Notes under the pieces: model-generated
Told to the model about the DNA's origin: nothing
Databases searched by the model: none
What the model saw: only the letters and a program-made list of their open reading frames with translations
Shown here: positions 18,124 to 25,963 of the stretch, in pieces
How positions within the stretch are numbered: the stretch's first letter is position 1
How the letters are laid out: every line of letters begins with the position of its first letter
Made by a program: the position numbers and the translations under genes
Assembly: GCA_910579185.1 (NCBI GenBank)
Contig: CAJTTG010000001.1
Location: 558,001 to 622,000, forward strand
DNA length: 64,000 bases
Direction of reading: 5' to 3'
DNA from: an uncultured Muribaculaceae bacterium
Lineage (GTDB): Bacteria; Bacteroidota; Bacteroidia; Bacteroidales; Muribaculaceae

Positions 18124-18579
18124 ATGACAGCAGCAAAAACACTACTGACAATCATAATCACGACAACAGCAATGGCTTGCGCCACCGGAGAGTCGGCCGA
18201 CGATGCCATCACCTATGACGTCATAATAGCCTCCGACAACAACCAACCGGCTACCACCGACATCCCCCCTGCGGATAAACCTGAAAAGGAAACCACTCCG
18301 GAAATACCAACTCAGGAGTCAGCCACGAACAACAAAGCCGATAACAGATCAACGACCGGAGGCGCATCCGCTTACGATCTTGGATCTCGGTGCGCACAAC
18401 GCCTGCTGACCAACTGCGATACCGAATCAGCCATCCGGGATGAGCTTCTTGATATCCGCGCACGGGAACACAGCATCCGCACCCAAGTCAGCGGCAAAGC
18501 CGCCGATGCCTATATTTCCGGATTCAGGGACGCATTGAAAGAGAGCGGCGACACTCTCTACCACACTCTCTTTGAATAG
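18124..18579 (+). CDS. Probable lipoprotein, function unknown
   Basis: A 151-aa protein, last gene of the porQ operon, 17 bp after the exonuclease. The N terminus MTAAKTLLTIIITTTAMACATG looks like a lipoprotein signal, although AMAC is a weak lipobox. A Pro/Thr/Glu-rich disordered stretch (residues 35-80) leads to a compact helical C-terminal half (RCAQRLLTNCDTESAIRDELL...YISGFRDALKES). I do not recognise the family. The start at 18073 in the same frame overlaps the exonuclease gene and lacks a signal. Confidence 0.65.
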   Translation: MTAAKTLLTIIITTTAMACATGESADDAITYDVIIASDNNQPATTDIPPADKPEKETTPEIPTQESATNNKADNRSTTGGASAYDLGSRCAQRLLTNCDTESAIRDELLDIRAREHSIRTQVSGKAADAYISGFRDALKESGDTLYHTLFE

Positions 18580-18648
18580 CATAACCAGACAAATATCCGT
18601 TATATCCGGATTTTACCAATATTTTTTCAAAAAAATAGACTCCAGATA

Positions 18649-18679
18649 TTGTCTGATTAAAATAAAAATCATAACTTTG
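18649..18679 (+). promoter_or_regulatory. Promoter of tRNA-Cys
   Basis: TTG at 18649-18651, a 20-bp spacer and TAACTTTG at 18672-18679, about 20 bp before the mature tRNA 5' end. Confidence 0.65.
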
Positions 18680-18698
18680 CACTCGCAAACCACAAAAT

Positions 18699-18772
18699 GG
18701 TACCTTGGCCGAGTGGTTAGGCAACGGTCTGCAAAACCGTGTACAGCAGTTCGAATCTGCTAGGTACCTCCA
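18699..18772 (+). tRNA. tRNA-Cys (anticodon GCA)
   Basis: Full cloverleaf: acceptor GGTACCT (18699-18705) pairs with AGGTACC (18762-18768); D stem GCC/GGC; anticodon stem ACGGT/ACCGT around the loop CTGCAAA with anticodon GCA at 18731-18733; T stem AGCAG/CTGCT around TTCGAAT. The discriminator is T18769 and the CCA end is encoded (18770-18772). Confidence 0.97.
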
Positions 18773-18773
18773 A

Positions 18774-18808
18774 AACAGCCTTGAAAATTTCAAGGCTGTT
18801 ATTTTTTT
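18774..18808. terminator. Rho-independent terminator shared by tRNA-Cys and the CLC gene
   Basis: A nearly perfect inverted repeat (AACAGCCTTGAAA, short loop, TTTCAAGGCTGTT, 18774-18800) followed by ATTTTTTTG. It begins 1 bp after the tRNA CCA. Its right arm contains the stop codon of the convergent CLC gene (18799-18801), and on the minus strand the left end gives a short T run, so it may work in both directions. Confidence 0.85.
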
Positions 18809-20208
18809 GTGTGGCCAATATGGAACGCCCGGTTGAACCACGACAGCAAACCATTATTCCGATCGGCATGCCGGGAATAGAAATCATCAAATGTGAACAG
18901 CCTCACAATGCCGAACGACAATCCCGAGACAATCAGCAACGGAAGGAAACAACCATAGGAACCTACCATCTCCGATGTGAGCAGCAACGCCATCAATGGG
19001 GCACGTATAGCACCGGCCATCACACCGGCCATGCCAAACAGAGCAAACATCTCCACGGGAAGTCCCAAACCAAACCACTGATTCAAAGACATCGCAAACA
19101 GACATCCGAACAAACATCCGGCAAACAATGTAGGCGCAAACTCACCACTGACTCCGCCTCCGCTATTTGTCGCCGAGGTAGCGAAACATTTGAACGCAAG
19201 AGTCATAGCCATCACCAGAAGCAACACCGACACAGCATCGCCGCACGAAGCGAACAATCCGTCGGCCACCACCGAACTGATATCGCCATTCAGCACATGA
19301 CCTACAACCCCATACCCCTCGCCATATAACGAAGGGAAAAACATCACCCCTACACCAACAATCAAACCGCCCACTATATTACGCAACAACGGATAGCGCA
19401 ACCGTGTCAGCCAACGTTCGATAAGCTTCATGATATAGCTATAATAGAGCGAATACACACCCGACGCCACTCCAAGCAAAATCAGCCACCAGATCAATGA
19501 ATAATCAAAACTCATTCCGGCATCGGCCATCGGGACATCCATTACAAATCCTCCGAGCGCATACGCCGTCATACCCGCCGCTATAGTACAGACAAGCAAC
19601 ACAAGCATGGCCGGAGTAGACATCGGAATGCGAAGCACCTCAAGGGTGAAGAGCGCACCGCCCAACGGAGCCTTGAAAATACCTGCGATGCCGGCACCGG
19701 CACCGCATCCTATCATCAGCAGCAACCCTCTGCGGCTTAATCCGAACCATCGTCCGAAATTACCGCCGATTGCAGCTCCAGTACACGCTATAGGCCCCTC
19801 CGATCCGGCTGATCCACCGAAACCAAGAGTCACCGTACTCGCAATCATGGCGTAGACCATGCGCGACGGTGCCTGATAATAATCCTTCAGTTTCAGCTCC
19901 GCCTTCAGACGCCTTACCCCATGTGACAATCTCGCATGCATCAAATTTCTGGTCAAAAGCCCCGTCAACACAAGTCCGGCAAGCGGAATAAGCACCAGCC
20001 ACCAATTGAAACTATCCGCGGCAAGATGGTCGGTAATCAACCTCGACACAAAAGCGATGGAATGTTTCAACAGAAAAGCGCATACGCCCGAAATCACTCC
20101 GACAACAGTTGCCAGAATGAACAGGAACGGCAACTCAGACACATGCCGTTGTCGCCAATCCAGAAACCGGGACATTATTCCGGCCTTGCTATTTTTATCC
20201 TGTATCAT
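18799..20208 (-). CDS. CLC-family chloride channel or H+/Cl- antiporter
   Basis: A 469-aa inner-membrane protein with the CLC signature motifs: GSAGSEGPIA (GxEGP with the gating glutamate), GAGAGIAGIFKAPLGGALFTLEV, GGGVSGEFAPTLF (GxFxP) and a final GAIRAPLMALLLTSEM. It has the bare transmembrane core, without the C-terminal CBS or TrkA-C domains found in many relatives. Possible roles are anion/proton exchange in acid resistance or fluoride export, but the Asn/Met substitutions diagnostic of CLC-F were not assessed. Divergent from ptb. Confidence 0.92.
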   Translation of the reverse strand: MIQDKNSKAGIMSRFLDWRQRHVSELPFLFILATVVGVISGVCAFLLKHSIAFVSRLITDHLAADSFNWWLVLIPLAGLVLTGLLTRNLMHARLSHGVRRLKAELKLKDYYQAPSRMVYAMIASTVTLGFGGSAGSEGPIACTGAAIGGNFGRWFGLSRRGLLLMIGCGAGAGIAGIFKAPLGGALFTLEVLRIPMSTPAMLVLLVCTIAAGMTAYALGGFVMDVPMADAGMSFDYSLIWWLILLGVASGVYSLYYSYIMKLIERWLTRLRYPLLRNIVGGLIVGVGVMFFPSLYGEGYGVVGHVLNGDISSVVADGLFASCGDAVSVLLLVMAMTLAFKCFATSATNSGGGVSGEFAPTLFAGCLFGCLFAMSLNQWFGLGLPVEMFALFGMAGVMAGAIRAPLMALLLTSEMVGSYGCFLPLLIVSGLSFGIVRLFTFDDFYSRHADRNNGLLSWFNRAFHIGHTKK

Positions 20209-20356
20209 CGCTCAAAGTTTGATTTATAAAGAAAACATCAGCAACGCTCGCTTTGTTTTTCTACATCAAATCCACCATCATTAAAAAGCTTTAACAACTT
20301 TCAGAGCTGACAAATGGCAATAAATACGGATATTTGCAAAAATATTCCTTAAATAG

Positions 20357-21268
20357 ATGGATCCGGTAAAAACATTCAAAGATCTGGAGAAACACTTTGC
20401 CGCTGTTGCTCCTGAACGACGCATAGCAGTTGTCTGTCCGTCAGATGATCACACTCGCGAGGTTGTGGAACGTTGCCTCAACGAATTTGGCTCACGACTC
20501 ACCCTTTGTTGCTGCGACAGCCCGGAATGGGCCGACAGTCTGGCCTCCGCCAACCCCGATGCCATAAATGTTATCCGGTGCGGAAACGCCGACGAGGCCG
20601 CCCGTGCAGCTGTTTCCGAAGTTCGAGCAGGACGCGCTGATGTCGTAATGAAAGGAGCAATCAACACCGACAACCTCCTGCGCGCAGTGCTCGACAAGCA
20701 GAACGGCCTGTTGGAACCCGGACACGTACTCTCCCACTTGACAGCCGCCGAGATCCCGTCCTACCACAAGATGCTGTTTTTCTCCGATGCCGCCGTTATC
20801 CCTCAACCGGATCTGCACCAGCTCGAATCCATCATAAATTATGATACCGACGTGATGCGCAGCCTGCATATCAAGGAGATCCGCATAGCCCTCATCCACT
20901 TTACCGAAAAGACAAACCCGAAATTCATCAACACGGTTTATTACGGACAACTGAAACAGATGAACACCGAAGGCCACTTCGGAGCCTCCACCATGATTGA
21001 AGGTCCGATGGATGTCAAGACCGCATGCGACCGCCATAGCGCCGAAATCAAACATATAGATTCCAAGGTGGCCGGCGATGCCGACCTGCTCATATTTCCC
21101 GATCTCGTGTCGGCCAACACATTCTACAAGACCATATCACTCTTCTGTAAAGCCACGATGGCCGGAATGATCTGCGGAGCTTCAGCCCCAATAGTCATTC
21201 CTTCGCGTGCCGACTCGGCAATTTCCAAATTCTACAGCCTGGCGCTTGCCTGCACCGCACTGAAATGA
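20357..21268 (+). CDS. ptb: Phosphate butyryltransferase-type enzyme
   Basis: A 303-aa PTA/PTB-family acyltransferase, converting acyl-CoA plus phosphate to acyl phosphate and CoA. It shows the family core ADVVMKGAINTDNLLRAVL, the FFSDAAVIPQP strand and the phosphate-site region EGPMDVKTA, and a closing GASAPIVIPSRADSA. Pairing with butyrate kinase (4-bp overlap) identifies it as Ptb rather than Pta. In Bacteroidales the pair may serve butyryl-, isobutyryl- or isovaleryl-CoA from amino-acid breakdown rather than classical butyrate fermentation; the substrate chain is not readable from sequence. Confidence 0.88.
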   Translation: MDPVKTFKDLEKHFAAVAPERRIAVVCPSDDHTREVVERCLNEFGSRLTLCCCDSPEWADSLASANPDAINVIRCGNADEAARAAVSEVRAGRADVVMKGAINTDNLLRAVLDKQNGLLEPGHVLSHLTAAEIPSYHKMLFFSDAAVIPQPDLHQLESIINYDTDVMRSLHIKEIRIALIHFTEKTNPKFINTVYYGQLKQMNTEGHFGASTMIEGPMDVKTACDRHSAEIKHIDSKVAGDADLLIFPDLVSANTFYKTISLFCKATMAGMICGASAPIVIPSRADSAISKFYSLALACTALK

Positions 21269-22356
21269 AAATACTCGTCATAAATCCCGGATCCACCTCT
21301 ACCAAATGGGCCGTCTACAACGACCGCACGCTACTATGGAAGGATACCGCCAATCACTCCGCTGAACAGCTGAAAAAATATCCCCATGTCAACGATCAGT
21401 TGCCAATGCGCACGCAAGCCACATTCGATGCGCTGGCCAATGCCGGAATAAAACCGGAATTTGACGTTGTCATAGCGCGCGGCGGACTGCTCAAACCCAC
21501 ACCTTCCGGAGTCTACCGGGTCGATGCCGTGATGGCTGCCGATCTACTTGAATCCAAACTTGAACATGCATGTAATCTCGGCGGACTGATAGCCCGTGAC
21601 GTTGCCGACAGATGCGGATGTCCTGCATTCATCGCCGACCCGGAAGTTGTCGATGAACTGATACCGGAATCAAGAGTTACCGGATTGCCACAGATCAACC
21701 GTATGTCCATTTTCCATGCGCTCAACACCAAAGCCGTGGCCCGACGGTATGCATGGTCACAGGGCCACCGCTATGAGGATATGAATCTGATTCTCGTGCA
21801 TCTTGGTGGTGGAATCTCCGTAGGCGCACACCGCCATGGAAAGGTGATCGATGTCAACAACGCACTCAACGGCGACGGCCCTTTCAGCCCCGAAAGAGCC
21901 GGAACACTTCCGGCCGACCAGCTCGTAGAGCTTTGCTTCAGCGGAACCCATGACCGCCGCCAGATTAAAAAAATGCTCAACGGCGAGGGAGGCCTTAAAG
22001 CCCATCTCGGAACCACGGATGTCAAAACCATATCCGAGAAAGCCACTGCTGGAATAGAGCCGTACAAAAGTGTACTCGACGCAATGCTCTATGGAGTGGC
22101 GAAATGCGTTGGCGAGCGTGCCGTGGCACTGCGTGGCAAAGTGGATGCCATCATCCTCACCGGCGGCATAGCCCACAGCGACTACTGCACCCGAGGCATC
22201 AGCAAATGGATCAGTTGGATCGCCCCCATAGTGATCAGGGCCGGAGAAGACGAACTTGACTCTCTGGCATTCAACGCCTACGAAGCCATGACCGGCTCCC
22301 TCCCGATTATGGACTATGCTCCAGCACAGAAATTCGACCGACCGACCAAAGAATAG
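21265..22356 (+). CDS. buk: Butyrate kinase
   Basis: A 363-aa ASKHA-fold acid kinase, making carboxylate and ATP from acyl phosphate. Family motifs: the N-terminal phosphate loop VINPGSTSTKWAVY, ARGGLLKPTPSGVY, HLGGGISVGAHRHG, NALNGDGPFSPERAG and the C-terminal ILTGGIAHS. Length fits butyrate kinase, shorter than acetate kinase (about 400 aa). It overlaps ptb by 4 bp and together they give substrate-level ATP synthesis. Confidence 0.93.
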   Translation: MKILVINPGSTSTKWAVYNDRTLLWKDTANHSAEQLKKYPHVNDQLPMRTQATFDALANAGIKPEFDVVIARGGLLKPTPSGVYRVDAVMAADLLESKLEHACNLGGLIARDVADRCGCPAFIADPEVVDELIPESRVTGLPQINRMSIFHALNTKAVARRYAWSQGHRYEDMNLILVHLGGGISVGAHRHGKVIDVNNALNGDGPFSPERAGTLPADQLVELCFSGTHDRRQIKKMLNGEGGLKAHLGTTDVKTISEKATAGIEPYKSVLDAMLYGVAKCVGERAVALRGKVDAIILTGGIAHSDYCTRGISKWISWIAPIVIRAGEDELDSLAFNAYEAMTGSLPIMDYAPAQKFDRPTKE

Positions 22357-22380
22357 CGACACATAACAAAACATAACAAT

Positions 22381-23160
22381 ATGGGATTGGATATTTACGC
22401 CGGCACATTGACCCGATATTACAGCCGGAACTGGAAAAACATAGTGCAACAGATCTCGGAAGAAAACGGGAAGAAGTGCGTAATGACGGGGCGTGACGGC
22501 AAAGAAATAGAACCGATAGAGGATAAAGCGGAAATCGATGAGATCCGTGACTTCATATACCAATGGGCGAATAAATTCACCACAGGAATAGATCAGCCGC
22601 TACCTTCCCCATTATGGGACGAGAACAACGAATGCGGATACTTTACAGATAAGCCCGGATGGGAAGCATATGGGGCATTAGCCGTAGTGCAGGCATGTAT
22701 TCTGCTTAATAAACCTCTGCCTAAGTATGCGAAAATAGGGTGGAATCCTTTCAAGGAACCAGTCGTCGAAAAAGCCATGTCAAAGAACTTTGTCAACTCA
22801 TTACTATCCGACGTGACCTTCTGGCTACCCATTCCGGTCAAAGCCGTTTGCGAGACCTTATCGCCCACAGGCGTTGAGAACAAAATCTCCACCGTAGAAT
22901 TGTTGAGACATGAACTGGAAGAGATCAACCGGTCTTTATGGCAAGCCGACGAACCCACCATTCTTTCCTGGAGAAATGACAAGTATTATAATCCAGTCAA
23001 AAAGAGACCAACACTCTTTTCACGCTTTTTCCGACGCACAAACAAAAAAGAAGAAGAGGTGTACGACACAGAGGAATTAGCCCAATGCGCCTACTCCATG
23101 CTATACCAAGCAGTTAAATTCGCCACCGAGAATAAAGTTCCGATCGTACTGGATTACTGA
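22381..23160 (+). CDS. Hypothetical soluble protein (MGLDIY start)
   Basis: A 259-aa protein 24 bp after buk. It opens with MGLDIYAGTLTRYYSRNW, a beginning I associate with an uncharacterised bacterial family, and is rich in Trp and charged residues, with no signal peptide or membrane segment. A Lys/Arg-rich stretch (FSRFFRRTNKKEEE) precedes the C-terminal helix. No catalytic motif is recognised. Its distance to buk suggests cotranscription, but there is no functional link visible. Confidence 0.7.
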   Translation: MGLDIYAGTLTRYYSRNWKNIVQQISEENGKKCVMTGRDGKEIEPIEDKAEIDEIRDFIYQWANKFTTGIDQPLPSPLWDENNECGYFTDKPGWEAYGALAVVQACILLNKPLPKYAKIGWNPFKEPVVEKAMSKNFVNSLLSDVTFWLPIPVKAVCETLSPTGVENKISTVELLRHELEEINRSLWQADEPTILSWRNDKYYNPVKKRPTLFSRFFRRTNKKEEEVYDTEELAQCAYSMLYQAVKFATENKVPIVLDY

Positions 23161-23246
23161 GTACCAAACAAATACTGAAATTGAGGATAAATTTCCACTC
23201 AAATAAAAATGCTGCCGAAAAAGTACGCGGATTTGAGAATTTTTTG

Positions 23247-23254
23247 TAATTTTG
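23247..23254 (+). promoter_or_regulatory. -7 box of efp
   Basis: TAATTTTG fits TAnnTTTG and lies 28 bp before the efp ATG. The -33 region is not clear. Confidence 0.5.
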
Positions 23255-23282
23255 CGCCCAAATATTTCAATTGAACAATCTT

Positions 23283-23849
23283 ATGATCAACGCTCAAGAC
23301 ATTAAAAACGGCACCTGCATCCGCATGGACGGCCGTCTGTACTTCTGCGTGGAGTTCCTCCACGTAAAGCCCGGCAAAGGCAACACATTCATGCGCACCA
23401 AACTGAAAGACGTGGTTGACGGTCGCGTTCTCGAACGTCGTTTCAATATCGGTGAAAAGCTTGAAGACGTGCGTGTTGAACGTCGTCCGTTCCAGTATCT
23501 CTACGCTGACGGTGGTGACGATATCTTCATGAACAACGAAACTTTCGAACAGATTCCCATCAGCAAGGATCTTGTGACCGGCGCAGCATTCATGAAAGAA
23601 GGCGACACCGTGGAAGTGGTAAGCGACGCATCGACTGAAACAGTCCTCTACGCTGAAATGCCCATCAAGACTATCCTCAAGATCACATACACCGAACCGG
23701 GTCTGAAAGGCGATACAGCCACCAACACCCTCAAACCTGCAACCGTTGAGACCGGTGCGGAAGTTCGCGTGCCCCTGTTCGTCAACGAAGGTGACTCTAT
23801 TGAGATTGACACCCGTGACGGTTCATACATCAGCCGCGTGAAAGCATAA
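23283..23849 (+). CDS. efp: Elongation factor P
   Basis: A 188-aa translation factor that relieves ribosome stalling at polyproline motifs. The three OB-like domains are present; the modification loop reads VKPGKGNTF, with Lys at its tip, and the C terminus has the conserved [16 protein letters not shown]. The start at [10 protein letters not shown] (ATG 23283) is the family's usual beginning; the TTG 12 bp upstream adds only four residues. No EpmA/B modification genes are nearby. Confidence 0.96.
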   Translation: MINAQDIKNGTCIRMDGRLYFCVEFLHVKPGKGNTFMRTKLKDVVDGRVLERRFNIGEKLEDVRVERRPFQYLYADGGDDIFMNNETFEQIPISKDLVTGAAFMKEGDTVEVVSDASTETVLYAEMPIKTILKITYTEPGLKGDTATNTLKPATVETGAEVRVPLFVNEGDSIEIDTRDGSYISRVKA

Positions 23850-23877
23850 GCACATCGTAAAGATTATAAAGAACTCG

Positions 23878-23913
23878 AAACTGCGGCCGGAGAGATTCCC
23901 GGTCGCAGTTTTG
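23878..23913 (+). terminator. Terminator after efp
   Basis: Stem AAACTGCGGCCGG (23878-23890) pairs with CCGGTCGCAGTTT (23899-23911) with one G-T wobble, then TTTTG. Located 28 bp after the efp stop. Confidence 0.75.
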
Positions 23914-23949
23914 CATAAAACACTTTGCCCTTTCATCCGTTCATACTGC

Positions 23950-24540
23950 ATGGAAACACTGCCCACAGAGAAACACCCATGGCCACCGTTCATTCCCGAT
24001 GGCGCAAAAATTTTAATCATGGGGACATTCCCTCCAAAGCCAAACCGCTGGAGCATGGACTTCTATTATCCCAATAAAATCAACGATTTCTGGCGAATCA
24101 TGGGGCTTATATTCTTCGGTTCGAAGGATCATTTCGTTGATCCGTCAACAGGCCTGTTCCGGCTTCCGGAGATCAAGGCCATGCTGTCTGAACGTGGAAT
24201 CGCCCTACATGACACAGGAGCTGAGGTGTGCCGCCTGAAGGACAATGCATCCGATAAATTTCTTGAGATAGTCCGGCCGGTGGACCTGAAAGGTCTGCTC
24301 GGTGGGATGCCTGAATGTCATGCCGTGGCCACCACCGGCGAAAAAGCAGCAGGAGTGATAAGTGAGATAACCGGCACACCACTGCCCAAAATGGGAGAAA
24401 GCCTACGATGCTTTTATGCCGATGCCGACCGTGAGATTGAAATATTCCGCATGCCATCCACAAGCCGGGCCTATCCCATGAAAATAGAGAAAAAAGCAGA
24501 ATTCTATGCTGAAATGTTCCGCAATGTAGGAATATTGTGA
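23950..24540 (+). CDS. Uracil-DNA glycosylase superfamily protein
   Basis: A 196-aa protein with features of the UDG fold: KILIMGTFPPKPNRWSMDFYYPN near the N terminus, in the place of motif A, an internal GIALHDTGAEVCR segment and a closing RMPSTSRAYPMK in the place of the DNA-intercalation motif. This pattern fits the G:T/U mismatch-specific or uncharacterised UDG branch rather than family-1 Ung. The start at METLPTE is chosen because the longer frame from 23911 begins inside the efp terminator. Excision of uracil or another damaged base is inferred from fold only. Confidence 0.7.
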   Translation: METLPTEKHPWPPFIPDGAKILIMGTFPPKPNRWSMDFYYPNKINDFWRIMGLIFFGSKDHFVDPSTGLFRLPEIKAMLSERGIALHDTGAEVCRLKDNASDKFLEIVRPVDLKGLLGGMPECHAVATTGEKAAGVISEITGTPLPKMGESLRCFYADADREIEIFRMPSTSRAYPMKIEKKAEFYAEMFRNVGIL

Positions 24541-24549
24541 AAATATCGG

Positions 24550-24557
24550 TAACTTTG
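24550..24557 (+). promoter_or_regulatory. Possible -7 box of the dedA-rpe unit
   Basis: TAACTTTG fits TAnnTTTG and lies 46 bp upstream of the dedA ATG. No -33 element at the usual distance. Confidence 0.45.
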
Positions 24558-24603
24558 CTTGACAATCTTTTGACACGCAACAATTGTATTTTTCAACACC
24601 GCT

Positions 24604-25290
24604 ATGATTGAATCAATGATCGTGGGAGCGATTTTCGACTCCCGGGAAATTCTCAATATGTTTCTTTCGGCCGATGCCGCGACAGTCTATCTACTGGTAT
24701 TCGCCCTGATGGTCGTGGAGAGTTCATTCATTCCATTTCCCTCAGAAGTGATCGTGCCTCCGGCAGCATACCTCGCCTGCACGTCCGACAACGTAAGCAT
24801 CACACTCATCGTGCTGTTGGCAACGGCAGGTGCCATCATAGGCGCATTGATCAACTATGGACTTTCCATCTGGATCGGCCGGCCAATAGTGTATCGGTTC
24901 GCCGACTCCCGTTTCGGGCATGCATGTCTCATAGACCGGCAGAAAGTGGACAAAGCCGAACGCTACTTCGATGACCATGGGGCAGCCTCGACATTCATAG
25001 GCCGACTGATTCCGGCCGTGAGGCAGTTAATCTCCATTCCGGCCGGATTGTCGAGAATGAACATCGGTAAATTCGTGATCTTCACCGGACTTGGTGCCGG
25101 ACTATGGAACAGCATCCTTGCCGGACTCGGATGGTGGCTCGGAACAGTAGTCAGCCGACAGGATCTCTATGAAAGCGTTGAAAAGTACAATCATTATCTG
25201 ACCTATGCCGGACTCGCATTAGGAGTGGCATGCGTCGCCTACATAGCCTATAAAGCTCTCAAACCAACAAAAAAAGCATCTGCATCATGA
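24604..25290 (+). CDS. DedA family membrane protein
   Basis: A 228-aa inner-membrane protein of the DedA/VTT (SNARE-associated) family, thought to act as phospholipid flippases or proton-dependent transporters. It shows the family's ESSFIPFPSEVIVPPAAYLA segment, the GALINYGLSIWIGR and RHGFxD-type region (YFDDHGAASTFIGRLIPAVRQLISIPAG) including the conserved Gly and two Arg, and several hydrophobic segments. The 3' end overlaps rpe by 4 bp (ATGA). Confidence 0.9.
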   Translation: MIESMIVGAIFDSREILNMFLSADAATVYLLVFALMVVESSFIPFPSEVIVPPAAYLACTSDNVSITLIVLLATAGAIIGALINYGLSIWIGRPIVYRFADSRFGHACLIDRQKVDKAERYFDDHGAASTFIGRLIPAVRQLISIPAGLSRMNIGKFVIFTGLGAGLWNSILAGLGWWLGTVVSRQDLYESVEKYNHYLTYAGLALGVACVAYIAYKALKPTKKASAS

Positions 25291-25934
25291 CTCTCGTTTC
25301 CCCCTCGTTGCTCTCCGCCGACTTCGGCGCACTCGACCGCGACATTGATATGCTCAACCGCTCCGAAGCCGATATGCTACATATCGACGTGATGGATGGC
25401 GTGTTCGTACCCAATATTTCCTTTGGATTTCCAGTGATGAAATTCATAGAACGCTCGGCAAAAAAGCCCCTCGATGTCCATCTGATGATAGTTGATCCGG
25501 GTAGATATGTCAGTCAGGTCCGCGACTGTGGCGCAGCGATCATGAATGTCCACTATGAGGCATGCACCCATCTGAACCGCGTTGTCCAGCAGATCAGACA
25601 AGCCGGCATGAAAGCCGCCGTCACCCTCAATCCGGCAACCCCCGTCGGCATGCTTGAAGAGATCATAACCGATGTGGATATGGTGCTTCTGATGTCGGTC
25701 AACCCCGGGTTCGGCGGACAATCCTTCATACAATCCACAATTGCCAAGGTTGCAAAACTCCGCCGACTGATAGATGAAACCGGATCCAAAGCCACAATAG
25801 AAGTGGATGGCGGTATAAACCTGCAGACCGGAGCTGAAGTTGTGGCTGCCGGAGCTGACGTACTTGTTGCAGGAAACTTCGTTTTCTCGGCATCAGATCC
25901 CATGGCAACAATAGCAGCGTTGAAACAACTGTGA
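25287..25934 (+). CDS. rpe: Ribulose-phosphate 3-epimerase
   Basis: A 215-aa TIM-barrel enzyme interconverting ribulose 5-phosphate and xylulose 5-phosphate in the pentose phosphate pathway. Motifs: SPSLLSADFGALDRDI, the metal-binding HIDVMDGVFVPN with catalytic Asp, DVHLMI, MSVNPGFGGQ and EVDGGI with the second catalytic Asp. Length and motifs are complete. Translationally coupled to dedA. Confidence 0.96.
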   Translation: MTLVSPSLLSADFGALDRDIDMLNRSEADMLHIDVMDGVFVPNISFGFPVMKFIERSAKKPLDVHLMIVDPGRYVSQVRDCGAAIMNVHYEACTHLNRVVQQIRQAGMKAAVTLNPATPVGMLEEIITDVDMVLLMSVNPGFGGQSFIQSTIAKVAKLRRLIDETGSKATIEVDGGINLQTGAEVVAAGADVLVAGNFVFSASDPMATIAALKQL

Positions 25935-25963
25935 TCCACTAATTTTCCACCCCTATCAAGCAA

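Noticed and set aside
21757..22563. 268-codon minus-strand open frame across buk and the following gene
   Set aside because: Antisense to two plausible coding genes; no recognisable protein features.
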